Below, one piece after another: positions 37,077-45,501 of a DNA stretch of 64,000 nt. Under the pieces are notes generated by a model. It did not search any database, was not told the DNA's origin, and saw nothing but the letters and a program-made list of their open reading frames with translations. A program made the translations under genes and the position numbers. The stretch's first letter is position 1. The number at the start of each line of letters is the position of its first letter. This DNA comes from Jeotgalicoccus psychrophilus DSM 19085 (GTDB taxonomy: Bacteria > Bacillota > Bacilli > Staphylococcales > Salinicoccaceae): NCBI RefSeq assembly GCF_000425845.1, contig NZ_AUEF01000001.1:1-64000 (forward strand), given 5' to 3'.

Positions 37077-38247
37077 GTGAATTCACCCAATTAATTATTT
37101 CTGATTCGTTATTTTCTATATTCTCTAAAAGTACTTCTTGCTCAATCGTATCCAGACACACGCTTAGCCATGGACCCCCTCGCGCATTTAAAGCGGTCAT
37201 CAGAGCATTGCCGTTAACAGCGAGTTCGTTTCTGTTGTGTATTACAAGGTGTGGCTCCATGTCGATTGCTGACTGCAGCTGTTCTTTATGATTGGCGCTA
37301 AGCAGTTCGTTATTGTTAATTATAACATTTACACTGGTTAAAATGTCCGTCTCATAACGGTATGCAATAAGTTTGATGTTCATCTCGTTTTTTAAATCTT
37401 CCAGCAGTTTCAGTGACTGCTTGATAGTCATCTTCTGACGGTTTGACAGCTTGAGTTCACTCAAATGTGCACTTAAGTTGTCGTTGTATATATGTATTAC
37501 AGCTTCCTCTTCCAGTGACTGTGCTCTGGACTTTAAATATTGTACTTTATCGATATGTTTAAAGAACGGCATATGTGATTTCAAGCCTGTTGCTGCAATC
37601 ATGTCTTTCGCGCTGTTAACGTTAATACCGCGGTACAGTTTTTCAAGCTCTGCAGTAATCCGTTCAACAGCAACATAATCCAGCCTGCCGGCATGCAGAC
37701 TGATTGCTTCTTTTGCACCGTCAGCCAGCTCAAAATCAAGCTGCGACATAAAGCGGACTGCACGGAGCATGCGGAGCGCATCTTCACCAAATCGGTCTGA
37801 AGCAGTTCCGACAGTGTTTATTATCCTGGCCTTAAGATCTGTGATGCCGTCATATGGGTCATATAATTTCATATCAGCAGTCATCGCCATCGCATTAATG
37901 GTAAAATCCCTGCGGCTTAAATCTTCTTTAAGATGCTGAGTGAAAAATACGTTGTCAGGTCTGCGATGATCCGTATATTCGCCTTCGACACGGTAGGTCG
38001 TCACCTCAAATGGCAGTTCATCCATCAGTACAATAATCGTGCCGTGTTCTTTCCCGACATCGATTGTTTTTTCGAATAAAGACTCAATCTCATCGGGAAG
38101 TGCGTTGGTCGTAATATCGACATCGCTGACTGCCCGGCCGAGCGTATAATCACGTACTGCCCCGCCGACAAAATATCCTTCGTAGTTATTATCTTCAAAG
38201 CGCTCTATAATTTTTGCGCCGGTCTTAAATAGATTGTGTTCCGTCAT
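37030..38247 (-). CDS. cca: CCA-adding tRNA nucleotidyltransferase
   Basis: The enzyme adds or repairs the CCA end of tRNAs without a template. It has 405 residues of class II type: GGAVRDYTLGRAVSDVDI with the metal-binding DxD pair, RRDFTINAMA, DPYDGITDLKARIIN, and the nucleotide-selecting ED..R motif in EDALRMLRAVRFMSQL. The start at 38247 follows AGGTGCAGATA located inside the end of bshA (23-bp overlap); the longer frame to 38313 is rejected. Confidence 0.95.
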   Translation of the reverse strand: MTEHNLFKTGAKIIERFEDNNYEGYFVGGAVRDYTLGRAVSDVDITTNALPDEIESLFEKTIDVGKEHGTIIVLMDELPFEVTTYRVEGEYTDHRRPDNVFFTQHLKEDLSRRDFTINAMAMTADMKLYDPYDGITDLKARIINTVGTASDRFGEDALRMLRAVRFMSQLDFELADGAKEAISLHAGRLDYVAVERITAELEKLYRGINVNSAKDMIAATGLKSHMPFFKHIDKVQYLKSRAQSLEEEAVIHIYNDNLSAHLSELKLSNRQKMTIKQSLKLLEDLKNEMNIKLIAYRYETDILTSVNVIINNNELLSANHKEQLQSAIDMEPHLVIHNRNELAVNGNALMTALNARGGPWLSVCLDTIEQEVLLENIENNESEIINWVNSHVKNEDGNIVFTDGR

Positions 38248-39388
38248 TATCTGCACCTGCCAAAAGCTTAGTATATAAATTTTCGTACTCTGTAACGATG
38301 TTCTCCATGTCAAAACGTGTCTTTACATCTTTAAGCATCTTTTCCTGCATCATTTTGTACAGCACATCATCGTTCAACAGTTTAATTAAATGCGCGGCCG
38401 CCTGTTTATAATCACCGACATCAACGACATAACCCGTGTCATTGTGATGAATGACTTCTGAAATCCCGCCTGCCGTCGAGCCGATGGGAATCGCACCGCA
38501 GTACATCGCTTCAAGCATTGCGAGACCGAAGCTTTCCTTGGCACTTAACAGTAAAAAAGCATCGCTTAGTTTGTAATATGAACTGACGTCTGACTGCTGG
38601 CCGGCGAAATGCACACGGTCTTCAATACCGAGATTTTTAACGAGTTCCCTAATACTGTACATGTCGGGACCATCTCCAACAAGGACTAGATGGCAGTCGA
38701 TCTCTTTCGATGTTTCGTGGAAAGTGTGAACGATATCATCGACATTTTTAATCTTTCTGAAATTAGAAGTATGCATCAATACTTTAGCACCAGGTGGAAT
38801 ATTTAATTTTTCCTTAAGTTCTTTTTTAACGGCTAATCTGTTGTCGGTATTAAAACGGGATTCATCGACGAAATTATAAACAGTCGTAATTTCACTCTCT
38901 GGATTAATTAACTCGTACGTCTCCTCTGTCAGACTGTTGCTGACAGACGTAGTGATATCCGAGCCGTCAATGCCGAATTTTATCGCGCTGACCAGTGACA
39001 TATCGTGTCCGAGCACAGTAATATCAGTCCCGTGCAAAGTTGTGACGATGCCGACATCTTTCTTTTTTGACATCTGCCTTGCCAGAATGCCGCAAACCGC
39101 ATGCGGAATGGCGTAATGCATATGAATGACATCGAGCTCGTAGCGATCGATGACCTCAGAAATTTTACTCGATAAAGTTATATCATACGGCGGGTATTTG
39201 AAGACGCTGTAGTCATTTACCTCAGTCCGATGCGTGTAAATATTATCATAATTATGCTCCAGCCGGAACGGCACACTCGATGAAATAAAGTGCACCTCGT
39301 GACCGCGGCGAGCCATTTGAATCCCAAGTTCCGTAGCGATAACTCCGCTGCCGCCAACACTTGGATAACATGTAATTCCAATTTTCAT
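38225..39388 (-). CDS. bshA: N-acetyl-glucosaminyl L-malate synthase BshA
   Basis: BshA is a GT-B glycosyltransferase that joins UDP-GlcNAc to L-malate, the first step to bacillithiol. The 387 residues start with ITCYPSVGGSGVIATELG and contain HMHYAIPHAV, LHGTDITVLG, the donor-site GDGPDMYSI and the ExFG motif in SAKESFGLAMLEAM. It is followed by cca and birA. The bacilliredoxin at 16981-17421 is the matching de-thiolation protein. The ATG at 39388 has an AGAGGTG ribosome site upstream. Confidence 0.94.
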   Translation of the reverse strand: MKIGITCYPSVGGSGVIATELGIQMARRGHEVHFISSSVPFRLEHNYDNIYTHRTEVNDYSVFKYPPYDITLSSKISEVIDRYELDVIHMHYAIPHAVCGILARQMSKKKDVGIVTTLHGTDITVLGHDMSLVSAIKFGIDGSDITTSVSNSLTEETYELINPESEITTVYNFVDESRFNTDNRLAVKKELKEKLNIPPGAKVLMHTSNFRKIKNVDDIVHTFHETSKEIDCHLVLVGDGPDMYSIRELVKNLGIEDRVHFAGQQSDVSSYYKLSDAFLLLSAKESFGLAMLEAMYCGAIPIGSTAGGISEVIHHNDTGYVVDVGDYKQAAAHLIKLLNDDVLYKMMQEKMLKDVKTRFDMENIVTEYENLYTKLLAGADNDGTQSI

Positions 39389-39501
39389 AATTATGCACCT
39401 CTATTGCTTATAGTATCGTTAATCAATGTTAATTATAATGAATATAAGAGTATAAGGGAAATGAATCTGTTTACATTGATGATATAAGTTGTATGGAAAC
39501 T

Positions 39502-39713
39502 CTATGAGTTCACTTCATAGAAATCCAAAACACTCAGAAATTCTATGAACTTACTTCATAGAAATCCAAAACACTCAGAAATCCTATGAACTTACTTCAT
39601 AGAAATCCAAAACACTCAGAAATCCTATGAACTTACTTCATAGAAATCCAAAACACTCAGAAATCCTATGAACTTACTTCATAGAAATCCAAAACGCTCG
39701 GAAATTCTATGAG
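39502..39713. repeat. Tandem array of 41-bp units with a palindromic core
   Basis: Units start at 39502, 39543, 39584, 39625, 39666 and (partial) 39707, an exact 41-bp period. Each starts with CTATGAA-CTTAC-TTCATAG, a perfect 7-bp inverted repeat with a 5-nt loop, and continues with a 22-nt linker beginning AAATCCAAAACACTCAG. The middle four units are nearly identical; the outer ones carry GAG instead of GAA in the left arm. The array lies in the 419-bp gap upstream of bshA and downstream of yugP. No reading frame of note is present. Confidence 0.95.
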
Positions 39714-39750
39714 CTGATATAATCGTTAAAACACCAGCCCATAACTCCAC

Positions 39751-39791
39751 AAAAAAACAGCCGCATCATCCATCCAGGATAATACGGCTGT
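39751..39791 (-). terminator. Terminator after yugP
   Basis: ACAGCCG and CGGCTGT pair, enclosing a partly paired middle (ATCC/GGAT), and are followed by T7 on the minus strand. It lies 17 bp after the yugP stop. Confidence 0.8.
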
Positions 39792-39807
39792 CTTCAGCTC
39801 AAAATTA

Positions 39808-40506
39808 TTAGCTTTGGTTTCTTGCGATCATAATAAAGCGTAACAGCTCTGCTACAGCGACTGCTGTTGCGGCAACGTATGTCATTGCTGCAGCGTTCAG
39901 TACTTTCTTAGCGTGGCGGTATTCTTTACTGTTCACAATGTTTAATTCTTCAATCTGGTTCATTGCGCGTCTTGATGCGTCAAACTCAACAGGCAGTGTA
40001 ACGAGCTGGAATAATACGGCGAATGCCATCAGCCCGATTCCTGACCATAATAGAATTTCACCAAGTCCGCCGCCTGCAGCGCTTTGTGCTGCTGTCAGGA
40101 TAATACCTGCAATAATTAGGAAATACGAGAAGTTGCTTCCTAATTGTGCGAGCGGGAATAATGCTGATCTGAAGTTTAAGAACTTATAGCCGGTAGCATG
40201 CTGAATCGCATGGCCGACTTCGTGTGCAGCGACTGCTGTACCTGCAACGCTCGGGTTGTCGAAGTTGCCGGGAGACAGAACGATTTTTTTGTTTTTCGGG
40301 TCGTAGTAGTCTGTCAGGATACCTTGACCGCGTTCAACTGTAACATCGTAAATTCCATTTTCCCGGAGGATGTCTTCTGCAACCTGCTGACCTGTAAGTC
40401 CGCTTGTCGAACGTACTTTTGAATACTTGTTAAACGTAGATTTTACATTCATCTGCGCAAGCATTGGTACAACCATTAATATTACAAAGTAGATTATAAG
40501 ATACAA
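39808..40506 (-). CDS. Membrane zinc metallopeptidase (YugP family)
   Basis: The protein has 232 residues: an N-terminal span, a cytoplasmic or surface domain with the zinc-binding motif AAHEVGHAIQH, then three further hydrophobic segments. This matches the Zn_peptidase_2 family (YugP). Substrates are not known to me. It has its own promoter (TTGACT-18-TAAAAT, 40536-40565) and terminator, so it is a single-gene unit. Confidence 0.88.
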   Translation of the reverse strand: MYLIIYFVILMVVPMLAQMNVKSTFNKYSKVRSTSGLTGQQVAEDILRENGIYDVTVERGQGILTDYYDPKNKKIVLSPGNFDNPSVAGTAVAAHEVGHAIQHATGYKFLNFRSALFPLAQLGSNFSYFLIIAGIILTAAQSAAGGGLGEILLWSGIGLMAFAVLFQLVTLPVEFDASRRAMNQIEELNIVNSKEYRHAKKVLNAAAMTYVAATAVAVAELLRFIMIARNQS

Positions 40507-40535
40507 GTTAGTCCCTCCGTTTAGTTCATAGTACT

Positions 40536-40565
40536 ATTTTACTAAACTGTTTTTACTTAAGTCAA
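40536..40565 (-). promoter_or_regulatory. Promoter of yugP
   Basis: On the minus strand TTGACT (40565-40560) and TAAAAT (40541-40536) are separated by 18 bp. The -35 box overlaps the stop codon of the preceding gene, and GGAGGG precedes the yugP start downstream. Confidence 0.65.
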
Positions 40566-41140
40566 TTATTACGTCTAGCCGCGAGTTTATATAACAGCAC
40601 GAGGACAATCACCGTCAGCCAGAATGCGAGATAGCCTATCTCAGCTACATGCGGATGAAGGTTACCGTATCTCGGGTACTGCATATATACATAATCGATA
40701 AAATCATTATGAAACAGCCAGATTGCAGTGACATAAAAATGCCACGGCTTAATTTCGATATAAGGCAGGAACATAAATGCCATCAGCGCCATCGCAGCAT
40801 GCGAAGCAATGAGCATTAAACCGATCCAGGATACAAAGCCCATATCGATAAAGTTCCAGATATTCATAATAACTGCCCAGACGCCGTATTTTATCAGCGT
40901 TGTAAATGCGAGTGCATCTATCAAGCCGAATTTCTTATTAAACAATATTAGTAATATTAATATTGATAAAAACAGCGTTGCTGTCGGGCTGTCAGGAACG
41001 AATGGATAGAAATACCAGGGCGTAATTGACAGCTGTCCGCCATACCATATATACCCGTAAATCGTACCTCCGACGTTACAGATCAGCAGGAAAACAAGGA
41101 ATACTCGATTAAACATTAGTTTATATAAGTTATATATCAT
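40562..41140 (-). CDS. YpjA-like DUF1405 membrane protein
   Basis: The protein has 192 residues and about six hydrophobic spans, with few charged loops (YIWYGGQLS..PWYFYPFVPDSP between spans 1 and 2). Position directly after qcrC and the PDSP-type motif match the DUF1405/YpjA family of bacilli. Function is unknown; conserved linkage with the bc complex hints at a respiratory role. Two adjacent ATGs follow AGGTGA; the second (41140) has the better spacing. Confidence 0.85.
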   Translation of the reverse strand: MIYNLYKLMFNRVFLVFLLICNVGGTIYGYIWYGGQLSITPWYFYPFVPDSPTATLFLSILILLILFNKKFGLIDALAFTTLIKYGVWAVIMNIWNFIDMGFVSWIGLMLIASHAAMALMAFMFLPYIEIKPWHFYVTAIWLFHNDFIDYVYMQYPRYGNLHPHVAEIGYLAFWLTVIVLVLLYKLAARRNN

Positions 41141-41158
41141 CATTTCACCTATAAGAAG

Positions 41159-41182
41159 ACCCTTCTGTTGCCAGAAGGGTCA
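41159..41182 (-). terminator. Hairpin after qcrC
   Basis: A perfect 10-bp stem, GACCCTTCTG with CAGAAGGGTC, has a 4-nt loop and lies 6 bp after the qcrC stop. The T-run on the minus strand is poor (TTCTTAT), so termination may be partial, allowing some read-through into the DUF1405 gene. Confidence 0.6.
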
Positions 41183-41188
41183 TTATTA

Positions 41189-41989
41189 TTATTCTGCTGA
41201 TTCTTCAGTGTTAGCTGCTTCGTCTCTTGAAGTAAGTTCCAAGCCTGCAACATATTCAGAAATTGCTGTAATTTCTTCGTCTGTAAGCTGACCTTCAAAG
41301 GCAGGCATTTCTTCTGTACCATTTCTTACGAATGCATCTACCATCTCAGGAGAAAGATCCGGTTCAATTAAGTTAGGACCTGAACCTCCGGCTAGTTCAC
41401 CGCCGTGACAGCTCGTACAGTTCGTACGGATTAAGTCATTGAAAACAGGATCTTCTGCGTCTAAGTTAGAGAAGACAATCTGCCCCTGCTGGCTTTGCTG
41501 ATCCCAGTCGTGATAAGCTACCGATTCCCAAGTTGTATAGAAAATAATACCAATTGCAATCAGCATCATTCCTGATGCAACAGGACGTTTTTTCCAGTGA
41601 CGTTCTTTTTTGCCGTCAAGCCAAGGTGCAAGTAATAAAGCACCGAAAGCAATACCAGGAATAATCATGGCACCGACAACGTTAAACGGTCCGGAAGCAT
41701 ATGTGTACTTAAGAATCTGATAAAGGAATAGGAAATACCAGTCTGGTAATGGAATATAACCTGTATCAGTTGGATCTGCCATACGCTCAAGCGGTGCTGG
41801 ATGCGCAACAGTCAAGCATAGAAAACCTATTAAGAATACCGCTCCGACTAGCCACTCTTTGAGCAGGTAATCTGGAAAGAACTCCTCTGTACGACCAGGG
41901 AATTCTGAATAGTCACGATTTAGTTTTGGTTTGTCGTATTTTTGGATTCGTGAGTCACCGACAAAAGTGAGACCTTTACCGTGTTTCAT
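41189..41989 (-). CDS. qcrC: Menaquinol:cytochrome c reductase subunit QcrC (subunit IV fused to cytochrome c)
   Basis: The protein has 266 residues. The N-terminal half resembles subunit IV of the b6f complex, with PDWYFLFLYQILKY and three spans. The C-terminal half is a c-type cytochrome with heme motif CTSCHG near residue 190 and a methionine ligand candidate in EEMPAFEGQL. This fusion is typical of the Bacillus bc complex. It requires covalent heme attachment outside the membrane, consistent with the ResC/CcsB gene at 62800-64000. It is the last gene of qcrABC. Confidence 0.95.
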   Translation of the reverse strand: MKHGKGLTFVGDSRIQKYDKPKLNRDYSEFPGRTEEFFPDYLLKEWLVGAVFLIGFLCLTVAHPAPLERMADPTDTGYIPLPDWYFLFLYQILKYTYASGPFNVVGAMIIPGIAFGALLLAPWLDGKKERHWKKRPVASGMMLIAIGIIFYTTWESVAYHDWDQQSQQGQIVFSNLDAEDPVFNDLIRTNCTSCHGGELAGGSGPNLIEPDLSPEMVDAFVRNGTEEMPAFEGQLTDEEITAISEYVAGLELTSRDEAANTEESAE

Positions 41990-42004
41990 ATAGTTACCCT
42001 CCCC

Positions 42005-42679
42005 TTATAGTGGTCCTGAAATACCTTGTCTACGTATTAAGATAAAGTGTATTGCCATTAATACAAACAGTGCTGCAGGCAGGAAGAATACGTGGATGGC
42101 AAAGAACCTTGTAAGTGTCTGAGCACCGATAATTGTCGAATCACCTGCGAGAAGTGTCTTAATCCATTCACCAATGAATGGTACACTTTCTGCAATATCC
42201 AAGCCTACTTTAGTAGCGAATAATGCTTTCATGTCCCATGGCAGCAAGTAGCCTGTGAATGCAAGACCGAGCATAACTGCGAATAACAGTACACCAACGA
42301 CCCAGTTTAATTCACGAGGTGACTTATAAGCACCTGTAAAGAATACTCTGAGAGTATGTAAGAACATCATAACTACTACTAAACTCGCACCCCAGTGGTG
42401 CATACCTCTGACGATAACACCGGCTGCTACATCCTGCTGAAGGAAGTACACAGAGTTCCAGGCATTAATAATGTCGGGTACGTAATACATTGTTAAAAAC
42501 ATTCCAGATAAAATCTGGATAACTGTAATAAAGAACGTCAGTCCTCCAAAACAGTAGACGAAAGCTGAGAAGTGGTAGGCAGGGTTAACATGCTCTGGCA
42601 CTTCGTGATCAGCTACGTCTCTCCAGATCGGAGTGATGTCAATTCTGTCATCAATCCAATCATAAATACGATTTAGCAT
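42005..42679 (-). CDS. qcrB: Menaquinol:cytochrome c reductase cytochrome b subunit QcrB
   Basis: This b6-type cytochrome b has 224 residues and four spans, binding two b hemes between paired histidines in spans 2 and 4 (VRGMHHWGASLV...FLHTLRVFFTG, and FAIHVFFLP...MAIHFI). A conserved cysteine for the extra heme c of b6-like complexes fits the SVYFLQ region poorly and is not seen clearly. It carries quinol oxidation with QcrA and lies between qcrA and qcrC. Splitting of cytochrome b into QcrB and the QcrC N-terminus is normal in Firmicutes. Confidence 0.95.
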   Translation of the reverse strand: MLNRIYDWIDDRIDITPIWRDVADHEVPEHVNPAYHFSAFVYCFGGLTFFITVIQILSGMFLTMYYVPDIINAWNSVYFLQQDVAAGVIVRGMHHWGASLVVVMMFLHTLRVFFTGAYKSPRELNWVVGVLLFAVMLGLAFTGYLLPWDMKALFATKVGLDIAESVPFIGEWIKTLLAGDSTIIGAQTLTRFFAIHVFFLPAALFVLMAIHFILIRRQGISGPL

Positions 42680-42690
42680 TTAATTCCCTC

Positions 42691-43191
42691 CTATACCAAT
42701 TCATTCTCGTGGACGGCACCGATTGTTAAGAAGCCATCTGATTCTCCAACTTCGAACATATCAAGTGGTCCACGCGGCGGTGTACCCGGTACGTTAGCAC
42801 CGTTCTTTTCGTAAAGGCCGTTATGACATGGACAGAAGAATCTATCCGGGTTAGCGGCATCACTTGCCCACGAAACCGTACACCCTAAATGTTTACACAC
42901 AGGCGATAACGCTATGATTTCATTGCCTTCGCGATAAACCCAAGCGAAATCCGTTACCTCACTCACATACCAACCATCTGTTTGTTCGAATGTGAAGTCA
43001 ACACTAATTGGCTCCTCTGTGATTTCATCAATACTAACACTAGTAGTAATCATGTCACCTGCAGACGATTCCTGGAAAAGTGGATCAAGTGCAAATCTAC
43101 CCATCGGCAGAATCATACCTGCCGCCATGAACGACCCAACACCCATTAAAGAGTAGTTCATAAACTGGCGTCTTGTTACTTTTTGCGACAT
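42691..43191 (-). CDS. qcrA: Rieske iron-sulfur subunit QcrA
   Basis: The protein has 166 residues. An N-terminal twin-arginine signal anchor (TRRQFMNYSLMG and a hydrophobic segment) suggests Tat export as is usual for Rieske proteins. The [2Fe-2S] cluster is bound by CKHLGC (C and H) and CPCHNG (C and H), with the disulfide-forming extra cysteines present. It takes electrons from menaquinol at the outer membrane face. It heads the qcrABC operon behind a clear promoter at 43251-43279, and GGAGGGG precedes its ATG. Confidence 0.96.
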   Translation of the reverse strand: MSQKVTRRQFMNYSLMGVGSFMAAGMILPMGRFALDPLFQESSAGDMITTSVSIDEITEEPISVDFTFEQTDGWYVSEVTDFAWVYREGNEIIALSPVCKHLGCTVSWASDAANPDRFFCPCHNGLYEKNGANVPGTPPRGPLDMFEVGESDGFLTIGAVHENELV

Positions 43192-43250
43192 TTTTGTTTC
43201 CCCTCCTCAAACGCACATACTTTTACATATAATATAACTAGGACATTTCA

Positions 43251-43279
43251 ATTTTAGCTCATTAAAACTAGGCGGTCAA
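43251..43279 (-). promoter_or_regulatory. Sigma-A promoter of qcrABC
   Basis: TTGACC (43279-43274) and TAAAAT (43256-43251) are separated by exactly 17 bp on the minus strand, with the start of qcrA about 60 bp downstream. It lies in the 146-bp gap after ypiF, so qcrABC can be transcribed apart from the ypi genes. Confidence 0.78.
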
Positions 43280-43337
43280 TATGGTTTTCAAATAATTGAC
43301 ACATGTTATAAACAGAATTGTGTAATTCTACTTTTAA

Positions 43338-43766
43338 TTATTGATTCCACACACCGATAATCTGTTTGATGACAGTTTTCACTTCATCATTAATAATTGA
43401 AATTTTCATTTCATTATCCATATCGCTGATTGGGATACTGTTTAATTTTATATTGTGGACACCTTCTGTTTCCAGTGCATCGAAAGACAGGCTGACAACA
43501 TTTTTAAAGCCGTATTCTGTCAGCTGATTCTTATAAGTTTCCAAGGCTGAGCTGTCTTTGTCCACAGTCGTCAGTGACGGCGTGATCATCAGACGCCCTT
43601 TCAACTGCTTCTCCAGCTGAATTGTTACCAGCTGAATCAACTCCAGGTTATTAGAATGGTGCAGCAGATTGCTGTCGAAATCCACACTCACGACAGGAAC
43701 GATTGCCGTATCGACAAATTCAATTTCATCTTTTAATACTCTTAAATCACGATTATTATAAAGCAC
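43338..43766 (-). CDS. YpiF-like DUF2487 protein
   Basis: The protein has 142 residues, is soluble and shows no enzymatic motif. Identification rests on its place between ypiB and qcrA and on the pattern of an N-terminal W/Y-rich strand and IVPVVSVDF, as in YpiF/DUF2487. The GTG start at 43766 has AGAGGT 8 nt upstream. Function is unknown; linkage to qcrABC is conserved in bacilli. Confidence 0.75.
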   Translation of the reverse strand: MLYNNRDLRVLKDEIEFVDTAIVPVVSVDFDSNLLHHSNNLELIQLVTIQLEKQLKGRLMITPSLTTVDKDSSALETYKNQLTEYGFKNVVSLSFDALETEGVHNIKLNSIPISDMDNEMKISIINDEVKTVIKQIIGVWNQ

Positions 43767-43771
43767 AAATA

Positions 43772-44248
43772 CTAACCTCTTTTATCATTTAGTTTTTGTA
43801 GTTCATCAGTTAATTCGAAAAAGCGTTCTTTATCTTTTGATACGAGTGTTTCATCGATTAAGCTTTCGAGTTCTTCAATATCTTCTAATAGAATTTCATC
43901 ATTTTTCATCAGTTCTTTTGACTTCGCCTGATTATATCGTAGGTCGTTTTTCGCGAAGATAAATTCAACGTACAGTGCATCTGTTTTGTTCAGATTCAGC
44001 TCATGGAATATCGTCTCGCCGTTCGCAGTTACAGTACCGTTCTTTTCAAACATTAAAGTCGGACGGTTCGTGCTGCTTTCGGCGATTCTGAGCTTGCGCT
44101 CGAGCTCAGAATTTGTAAATGAAATATTATGCGTTATCAGAGGATGGGATTTTATAAAATTTAAAATCCACACTGCAGTATGGTCTTTGAATTCATAATT
44201 ATATAAGCAATAATTTATAAAATCTTTTTTAAAACTCGTCTTCCTCAC
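43772..44248 (-). CDS. YpiB-like UPF0302 family protein
   Basis: The protein has 158 residues. The N-terminal domain has KKDFINYCLYNYEFKDH and VWILNFIKSH; the C-terminal half is helical and acidic with a SKDKERFFELTDEL end. This is the YpiB/UPF0302 pattern. Function is unknown, although B. subtilis YpiB has been linked to turnover or assembly of envelope and respiratory proteins. The GTG start overlaps the upstream TPR gene by 20 bp. Confidence 0.82.
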   Translation of the reverse strand: MRKTSFKKDFINYCLYNYEFKDHTAVWILNFIKSHPLITHNISFTNSELERKLRIAESSTNRPTLMFEKNGTVTANGETIFHELNLNKTDALYVEFIFAKNDLRYNQAKSKELMKNDEILLEDIEELESLIDETLVSKDKERFFELTDELQKLNDKRG

Positions 44249-45500
44249 CTGCTATTCGCTCGAAATCCAGCTGCCACTCCAGATTATCGGGTTCTAGTTT
44301 AATTAGTTTTTCGAGTACATTTTTCTTATTCGGATGATTAATCTCTGTCAGATAGTAATAATAATCTGCATAAAATTCTGATGAATCACCGATTAAGCTT
44401 TCAGCATCTTCGTAATATTCAATTGCTTTATCATCGTTTTCGTTTTCAGCTTCGATTTTAGCCAGCAGATAAATTGATTCACCGCTCAGCGAGTTAATAT
44501 CGAGATGCTTAACGTAGTCATCAATCGTACTTGTCTCACCTGTTTTCAAAATACTTTCAAACAGCATGAGGTAAGCATCATCGTAATCTTCATCAAGCGA
44601 CGTTGCCAGGCTGAAGTGTTCAATTGCTTCTGCCGGCTTGTTCTGTCTGAAGTAAAGACGTCCGATATGGAAATATATGAGTGCATTTTTATCATTTTCA
44701 CGCAGGTAGCGGAGCATTGTTTCAAGCGCGTCATCGAGATTATGTTCAGTTTCATAAATGTTCATTAAAAGAATATATGCATTGATAAAGTACGGTTCAT
44801 TGTCGAGTACTTTTTCAAGCAGTGTTTTCGCACGGTCGTATTCTTTTAAATTATATTCGAGAAGTGCTTCTTTATAAAAGTCTTCGTTTCCGTAAGATTC
44901 GTCCGGCACGTTATCGAAATACGCGCGTGCATCGTCGAAATTCAGAAGATTCAAGTTGATATCAGCGAGACGCAGGCTGATAATGATGCCGTTAACTTCT
45001 TCCAGACCTTCGTTCAGCACTGTTTCGTAAAAACGGATGGCTTCTTCAAGATCTCCCGTTGTGTAATAGAGTTCGGCAAGCGCAAAATCGATAATAATAT
45101 CATCGGTCATTGTTTTCGCATCGAACAATAGTCTGACAGCAACGTCATTTAAGTTCATCTGCTGAAATATTTCAGATTTCAGCATAAGTACTGTCGGTGT
45201 TTCCGGGCTGTTGTTAATCAGCGTCAGCGCATCATCGAGACGTGCTTCACTGATATACGAGTCGACGAGATAGCTGATGACGTAATCATCGTGGTCGACA
45301 TTATCGTTCAAGTGCAGAAACACCTGTCTTGCCTGATGGTCTAGTCCTGCCTGCTGCAGCGCATCGCCGAGTAAAAATAAAGCTTCCAGCGATTCGTCCG
45401 AATGAAACTGCTCCAGACTGTTCAGTATATTATTTAAATCTTCTTCCGGATAAGACCCCTGACGGAGTTTATCGATTATACGAAGTATTTCTTCCTGCAT
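44229..45500 (-). CDS. Tetratricopeptide repeat protein (YpiA-like)
   Basis: The protein has 423 residues and is almost entirely helical. It consists of about ten TPR units (for example ALFLLGDALQQAGLDHQAR, IDFALAELYYTTGDLEEAI and LIYFHIGRLYFRQNKPAEAI). It has no signal or span, is very acidic, and is probably a cytoplasmic scaffold. The position between aroA and ypiB corresponds to YpiA of bacilli. Partner proteins are unknown. It starts 1 bp after the aroA stop, so it is expressed with the shikimate genes. Confidence 0.9.
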   Translation of the reverse strand: MQEEILRIIDKLRQGSYPEEDLNNILNSLEQFHSDESLEALFLLGDALQQAGLDHQARQVFLHLNDNVDHDDYVISYLVDSYISEARLDDALTLINNSPETPTVLMLKSEIFQQMNLNDVAVRLLFDAKTMTDDIIIDFALAELYYTTGDLEEAIRFYETVLNEGLEEVNGIIISLRLADINLNLLNFDDARAYFDNVPDESYGNEDFYKEALLEYNLKEYDRAKTLLEKVLDNEPYFINAYILLMNIYETEHNLDDALETMLRYLRENDKNALIYFHIGRLYFRQNKPAEAIEHFSLATSLDEDYDDAYLMLFESILKTGETSTIDDYVKHLDINSLSGESIYLLAKIEAENENDDKAIEYYEDAESLIGDSSEFYADYYYYLTEINHPNKKNVLEKLIKLEPDNLEWQLDFERIAGEEDEF

Positions 45501-45501
45501 A

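Noticed and set aside
39502-39713. CRISPR array
   Set aside because: The period is regular and the core palindromic, but the sequences between palindromes are identical rather than unique spacers, units are contiguous, and no cas genes are present.
42005-42679. Truncated cytochrome b gene
   Set aside because: A four-span QcrB of 224 residues followed by a subunit IV-cytochrome c fusion is the normal Bacillus-type arrangement, so the gene is complete.
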